From Synechococcales cyanobacterium T60_A2020_003 (GTDB taxonomy: Bacteria; Cyanobacteriota; Cyanobacteriia; RECH01): a DNA stretch of 36,043 nt. Position 1 is the first letter of the stretch, and each line of letters opens with the position of its first letter. Positions 33,156 to 36,043 of the stretch are shown here, piece by piece. A program made the translations under genes and the position numbers. Below the pieces are notes generated by a model that searched no databases, was not told the DNA's origin, and was given only the letters and a program-made list of their open reading frames with translations. The DNA is taken from contig JACYMB010000159.1 in NCBI GenBank assembly GCA_015272205.1, forward strand, positions 1 to 36,043, read 5' to 3'.

Positions 33156-34004
33156 ATGTCATTCAAATCGATGGCTTCTAAGCAAAAAATAAATCTCGGA
33201 ACAATTGAAGATGGAAAGCTAAATTATCAGGGAGTATTAGAAGATCGGGACAAATCTCATCTCCTTAAATTTAAATTGGCAAACCGAAGTAGTCACAACT
33301 TTCAGCTCCGGAATCTTGAAAAGGACGCTGATTTAAAGCTGCTGAGTCGTCGAGGTAATGTGCTGTATAAGTCGCAGCAGCCTGGTATAGCGAAGGAATC
33401 TATTTCCGAAACCCTGAAGCAAGGAACCTACTACATCAAGGTTCATCTGAATGAAAAGGGAGCATCATCCTATACGCTGACAGCATCTTCAACAGGTAGC
33501 CAAGAACGACAGCAGTCTGTTGTGAACTATGTACCTGGAGATGGTATAAGCGCAGAAGAGATGAAATTGTACAAACTGGTTAATCGTTATCGTGTCAGCC
33601 AAGGAGTGCCGAAAATTTCACTATCGAAAGCATTGTCTACCGTTGCGAACCGCCACGTTCTTGATTTGAATGCAAATATTGGCTTTGCGACCCATAGTTG
33701 GAGTGATGCACCCTATTCATCTACCCATCCTGAGGCCAGTTGGGAAGCTCCTCAGCGATTGGGTACAGGTTATCCTGGCTATGGGTATGAAAATATCTTT
33801 GGTGTACGCGGGTATACGGCAACCGCTAAAGATGCCTTCAAGAAATGGAAAGCTAGTGAGATCCACAACGATACAATGCTGACTCAAGGTCGTTGGAAGG
33901 GCATGAAATTCAAAGCGATTGGAGTTGGGATTTATAGGGGATTTGCAGCTCTTTGGTTTGGAGAGCAAGTTGATCCAACGGGTAAGCCTAGCAGAGAAGC
34001 GTAA
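33156..34004 (+). CDS. CAP (SCP/PR-1) domain protein with N-terminal PPC-like domain
   Basis: The C-terminal half (about 145-275) is a CAP/SCP domain. It has L-V-N-R-Y-R-V-S-Q-G-V-P, L-S-T-V-A-N-R-H-V-L-D-L, a histidine in F-A-T-H-S-W, G-Y-E-N-I-F, the W-x-x-S-x-x-H-N segment K-A-S-E-I-H-N-D-T-M-L, and I-G-V-G-I-Y. These supply the His/Glu cavity of the family. The N-terminal part (about 10-110) looks like a bacterial pre-peptidase C-terminal (PPC) beta domain (N-L-G-T-I-E-D-G-K-L-N-Y-Q-G, G-T-Y-Y-I-K-V). Function in bacteria is unclear; secreted roles are usual. Here no N-terminal signal peptide is visible. The ATG at 33156 has GAGGTG just upstream and is preferred to a TTG at 33138. Codons are AT-richer than in neighbours and the gene lacks HIP1 sites, which hints at transfer. 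Confidence 0.8.
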   Translation: MSFKSMASKQKINLGTIEDGKLNYQGVLEDRDKSHLLKFKLANRSSHNFQLRNLEKDADLKLLSRRGNVLYKSQQPGIAKESISETLKQGTYYIKVHLNEKGASSYTLTASSTGSQERQQSVVNYVPGDGISAEEMKLYKLVNRYRVSQGVPKISLSKALSTVANRHVLDLNANIGFATHSWSDAPYSSTHPEASWEAPQRLGTGYPGYGYENIFGVRGYTATAKDAFKKWKASEIHNDTMLTQGRWKGMKFKAIGVGIYRGFAALWFGEQVDPTGKPSREA

Positions 34005-34367
34005 ATGGTTACAGTGTTCTCAGTAGGGTCAGAACACTATATGGAAATCTGGTGGTGGCTGTTAGAGCGTCAACGGCGAGAAGATGTTGCCTCTACACAA
34101 AGTTCTCGTATTGTGACCTGCGAATCGTGAGGGTGGATAGATTGGAATAGGCGGCACTCATCTCAAGCCTCTAATAGCATCGTTAAAAACGCTTGTGTAT
34201 GAATTGCTCCGATTTAACGTGTGATGAAAATTTAATGCTGACTCAGGGAAGCGTGAATGCCTGCTGTTATACTAATTTCAGCAGAGATTAATTGATTTGG
34301 GACAATAAACCAAGTCAAACTGTCTATTACCCGAGTTTTTCGTCACTTGAACAGGGGCAATGTTTGA
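34005..34367 (+). other. Intergenic region between CAP gene and M1 peptidase gene
   Basis: About 360 bp without a gene. Just after the CAP stop is a perfect 8-bp stem, AGTGTTCT (34013-34020) / AGAACACT (34031-34038), which may end the CAP transcript although no T-run follows. The rest probably contains the peptidase promoter. Nothing else was recognised. Confidence 0.45.
34013..34038 (+). terminator. Hairpin after the CAP gene
   Basis: AGTGTTCT and AGAACACT form a perfect 8-bp stem with a 10-nt loop, starting 9 bp past the stop codon. A U-tract is lacking, so function as a terminator is uncertain. Confidence 0.4.
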
Positions 34368-36043
34368 ATGCTGCGATCTCAATTCCAGGCTCAGTATCGT
34401 TTGGATGTACCGACGTATAAATCGTTTGAGCTACCAGGCGCAAAGCCGCACTACACGCCCGATCGCCCAGGGCAAGTTGAGCATATCGCCTTAGATTTGG
34501 ACTTAGATATTCCGAACCAGCGCTATACAGGCACCTGCCAGATTCGGCTAAATCCGATTCGAGATGGTATTAGGGCACTGACTCTGGATGCGGTCAATTT
34601 AAATATCGCTTCGGTTGCGGTGAACGATGCGCCCCATGCGTTCGATTATGATGGGGAGTCGTTGACGATTCAGTTGGATGCTCCAACGCAGATTGGGCAT
34701 GTCCTGAATGTGGCGATCGCCTACGCCGTTGATCATCCCCAACGGGGTCTCTACTTCATTGCTCCAGATGAACACTATCCCCAAAAGCCTGTTCAGGTAT
34801 GGACCCAGGGCGAAGACGAAGACTCACGGTTTTGGTTTCCCTGCTTCGACTATCCGGGACAACTCTCCACATCTGAAATTCGTGTGCGAGTTCCCAAACC
34901 GCTGATGGCCATCTCCAATGGTGAACTCGTGGATGTAAAGGTTGATGGTGACTTTAAGATCTTTCACTGGTTTCAGAAAGAGGTGCATCCCAGTTATCTT
35001 ATAACGCTAGCAGTTGGAGACTTTGCCGAACTTCGCGACGAGTGGAACGGCAAACTCATTACCTATTATGTGGAAAAGGGGCGAGAGGACAATGCTCGTC
35101 GTACGATGGGCAAGACTCCCCAAATGGTGGAGTTTTTCAGCCATTGCTTTGGATATGCGTACCCCTATCCCAAGTATGCCCAAGTGTGTGTGGATGATTT
35201 TATCTTTGGGGGGATGGAAAATACCTCAACCACGCTGCTGACCGATCGCTGCTTGCTGGATGAACGAGCCGCGATTGACAACCGCAACTCTGAAAGTTTG
35301 GTTGCCCACGAGTTGGCTCACCAATGGTTTGGAGACCTAGTAGTGATCAAGCACTGGTCCCATGCGTGGATTAAGGAGGGCATGGCCTCCTACACAGAGG
35401 TGCTGTGGACGGCGGATCAGTATGGAGAGGATGAGGCAGCCTACTACCGTCTCCACCAGGCACGCAGTTATCTGGATGAAGACAGCTCTCGCTACCGTCG
35501 TCCAATTGTGACCCATGTTTATCGGGAAGCGATTGAACTCTACGATAGCCACATCTACGAAAAGGGAGCCTGTGTCTATCACATGATTCGCAGTGAGCTT
35601 GGCGATGATCTCTTTCGTCGGGCTATTCATACGTTCGTCAACGATAACGCTCATCAAACTGTAGAGACAATTGATTTGCTTCGTGCGATTGAAAAAGCCA
35701 CGGGTCGAAATCTCCAGTTTTTGTTTGATCAGTACGTTTTTCGAGGTGGACATCCGGACTATAAAGTTGCCTACAGTTGGGATGGCGATAGCAACTTAGC
35801 GAAATTGACCGTAACCCAAACCCAGGTCGATGAAAAAGAGACAGGGCTGAAAAACGGAGCCTTTGATCTCAAGGTGCCCATTGGGTTTGGCTATGTGGAG
35901 AACAATCAGCTTCAACCGATGCAGACCTTCTCGGTGCGGGTTCATGAGCGGGAACAAAGCTTCTATTTTCCGCTGACTCGGAAACCGGATTTTGTCAGTT
36001 TCGATGTGGGGAACAATAGTCTGAAAACGGTTCAGCTTGAGTA
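34368..36043 (+). CDS. M1 family zinc aminopeptidase (partial, runs off the window)
   Basis: From the ATG at 34368 the frame stays open to the window end, giving 558 residues of a protein whose family is usually about 850 long; the 3' part is cut by the window edge. It begins M-L-R-S-Q-F-Q-A-Q-Y-R-L. The exopeptidase motif G281-G-M-E-N285 (GxMEN) and the zinc motif H314-E-L-A-H318-Q-W-F-G-D are intact. The third ligand Glu is in W-I-K-E-G-M-A-S-Y, 18 residues after the second His. A catalytic Tyr is expected in the Y-E-K-G-A-C-V-Y-H-M segment (about residues 398-407). The enzyme removes N-terminal residues from peptides and has no signal peptide, so it is probably cytoplasmic. Confidence 0.93.
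   Translation, partial: MLRSQFQAQYRLDVPTYKSFELPGAKPHYTPDRPGQVEHIALDLDLDIPNQRYTGTCQIRLNPIRDGIRALTLDAVNLNIASVAVNDAPHAFDYDGESLTIQLDAPTQIGHVLNVAIAYAVDHPQRGLYFIAPDEHYPQKPVQVWTQGEDEDSRFWFPCFDYPGQLSTSEIRVRVPKPLMAISNGELVDVKVDGDFKIFHWFQKEVHPSYLITLAVGDFAELRDEWNGKLITYYVEKGREDNARRTMGKTPQMVEFFSHCFGYAYPYPKYAQVCVDDFIFGGMENTSTTLLTDRCLLDERAAIDNRNSESLVAHELAHQWFGDLVVIKHWSHAWIKEGMASYTEVLWTADQYGEDEAAYYRLHQARSYLDEDSSRYRRPIVTHVYREAIELYDSHIYEKGACVYHMIRSELGDDLFRRAIHTFVNDNAHQTVETIDLLRAIEKATGRNLQFLFDQYVFRGGHPDYKVAYSWDGDSNLAKLTVTQTQVDEKETGLKNGAFDLKVPIGFGYVENNQLQPMQTFSVRVHEREQSFYFPLTRKPDFVSFDVGNNSLKTVQLE

Noticed and set aside
1-36043. HIP1 octamers (GCGATCGC) as a special signal, and a CRISPR or tRNA search by eye
   Set aside because: HIP1 is a known abundant cyanobacterial motif and only its local absence is noted. 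No regularly spaced direct repeats of CRISPR type and no cloverleaf with a GGTTCGA-type T-loop were found.

Overview
The window comes from a cyanobacterial chromosome. The evidence is the very frequent HIP1 octamer GCGATCGC and a set of cyanobacterial genes: aldehyde-deformylating oxygenase, plant-type zeta-carotene desaturase CrtQ, the circadian output regulator RpaA, an SLH-domain porin, a Mo-nitrogenase C-terminal-domain protein, and the divergent asd-dapA-rnj / tig-clpP-clpX block. Genus cannot be fixed from the sequence alone. No tRNA, rRNA, CRISPR array or intact transposase was recognised.

Layout. 1-3.9 kb (minus strand): a seven-TM unknown, a Uma2-family protein with a coiled-coil repeat tail, ado and moaA. 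4.0-7.2 kb: cbiD and guaA, then a convergent P-loop kinase. 8.2-10.2 kb: an SLH porin on the minus strand. Its ribosome binding site contains a near-perfect match to the Yfr1 sRNA seed complement. Upstream lies about 1.1 kb without a gene, carrying a cluster of strong hairpins. 11.3-11.8 kb: a pentapeptide-repeat pseudogene broken by one in-frame TGA. 11.9-15.0 kb: crtQ, an SRPBCC protein and an alpha/beta hydrolase. 15.2-16.4 kb: rpaA and a convergent Mo-nitrogenase C-terminal-domain protein. 16.7-25.5 kb: asd-dapA-rnj on minus, divergent from tig-clpP-clpX on plus (lysine/threonine precursor synthesis, RNA turnover, protein folding and proteolysis).

25.5-31.1 kb: an alpha/beta hydrolase, prepilin peptidase pilD, a degraded lactate-permease remnant, dnaN, and a dense DnaA-box cluster that I read as the chromosomal origin oriC. 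Beside it are two tiny in-frame ORFs separated by an amber stop, a protein that looks like the tail of a Ser/Thr kinase fused to a TM/TPR-like region, and an unknown protein with features of the CTP-dependent riboflavin kinase fold. 31.1-36.0 kb: a methyltransferase, rubredoxin, a 133-bp MITE-like nested palindrome, a CAP-domain protein in a HIP1-free patch, and the start of an M1 aminopeptidase cut by the window edge.

Most of the window is housekeeping. The observations most worth following are the origin architecture, the putative Yfr1 site on the porin mRNA, the hairpin cluster upstream of it, the kinase-tail gene next to the origin, and three decayed genes (pentapeptide protein, lactate permease, amber-split small ORF).
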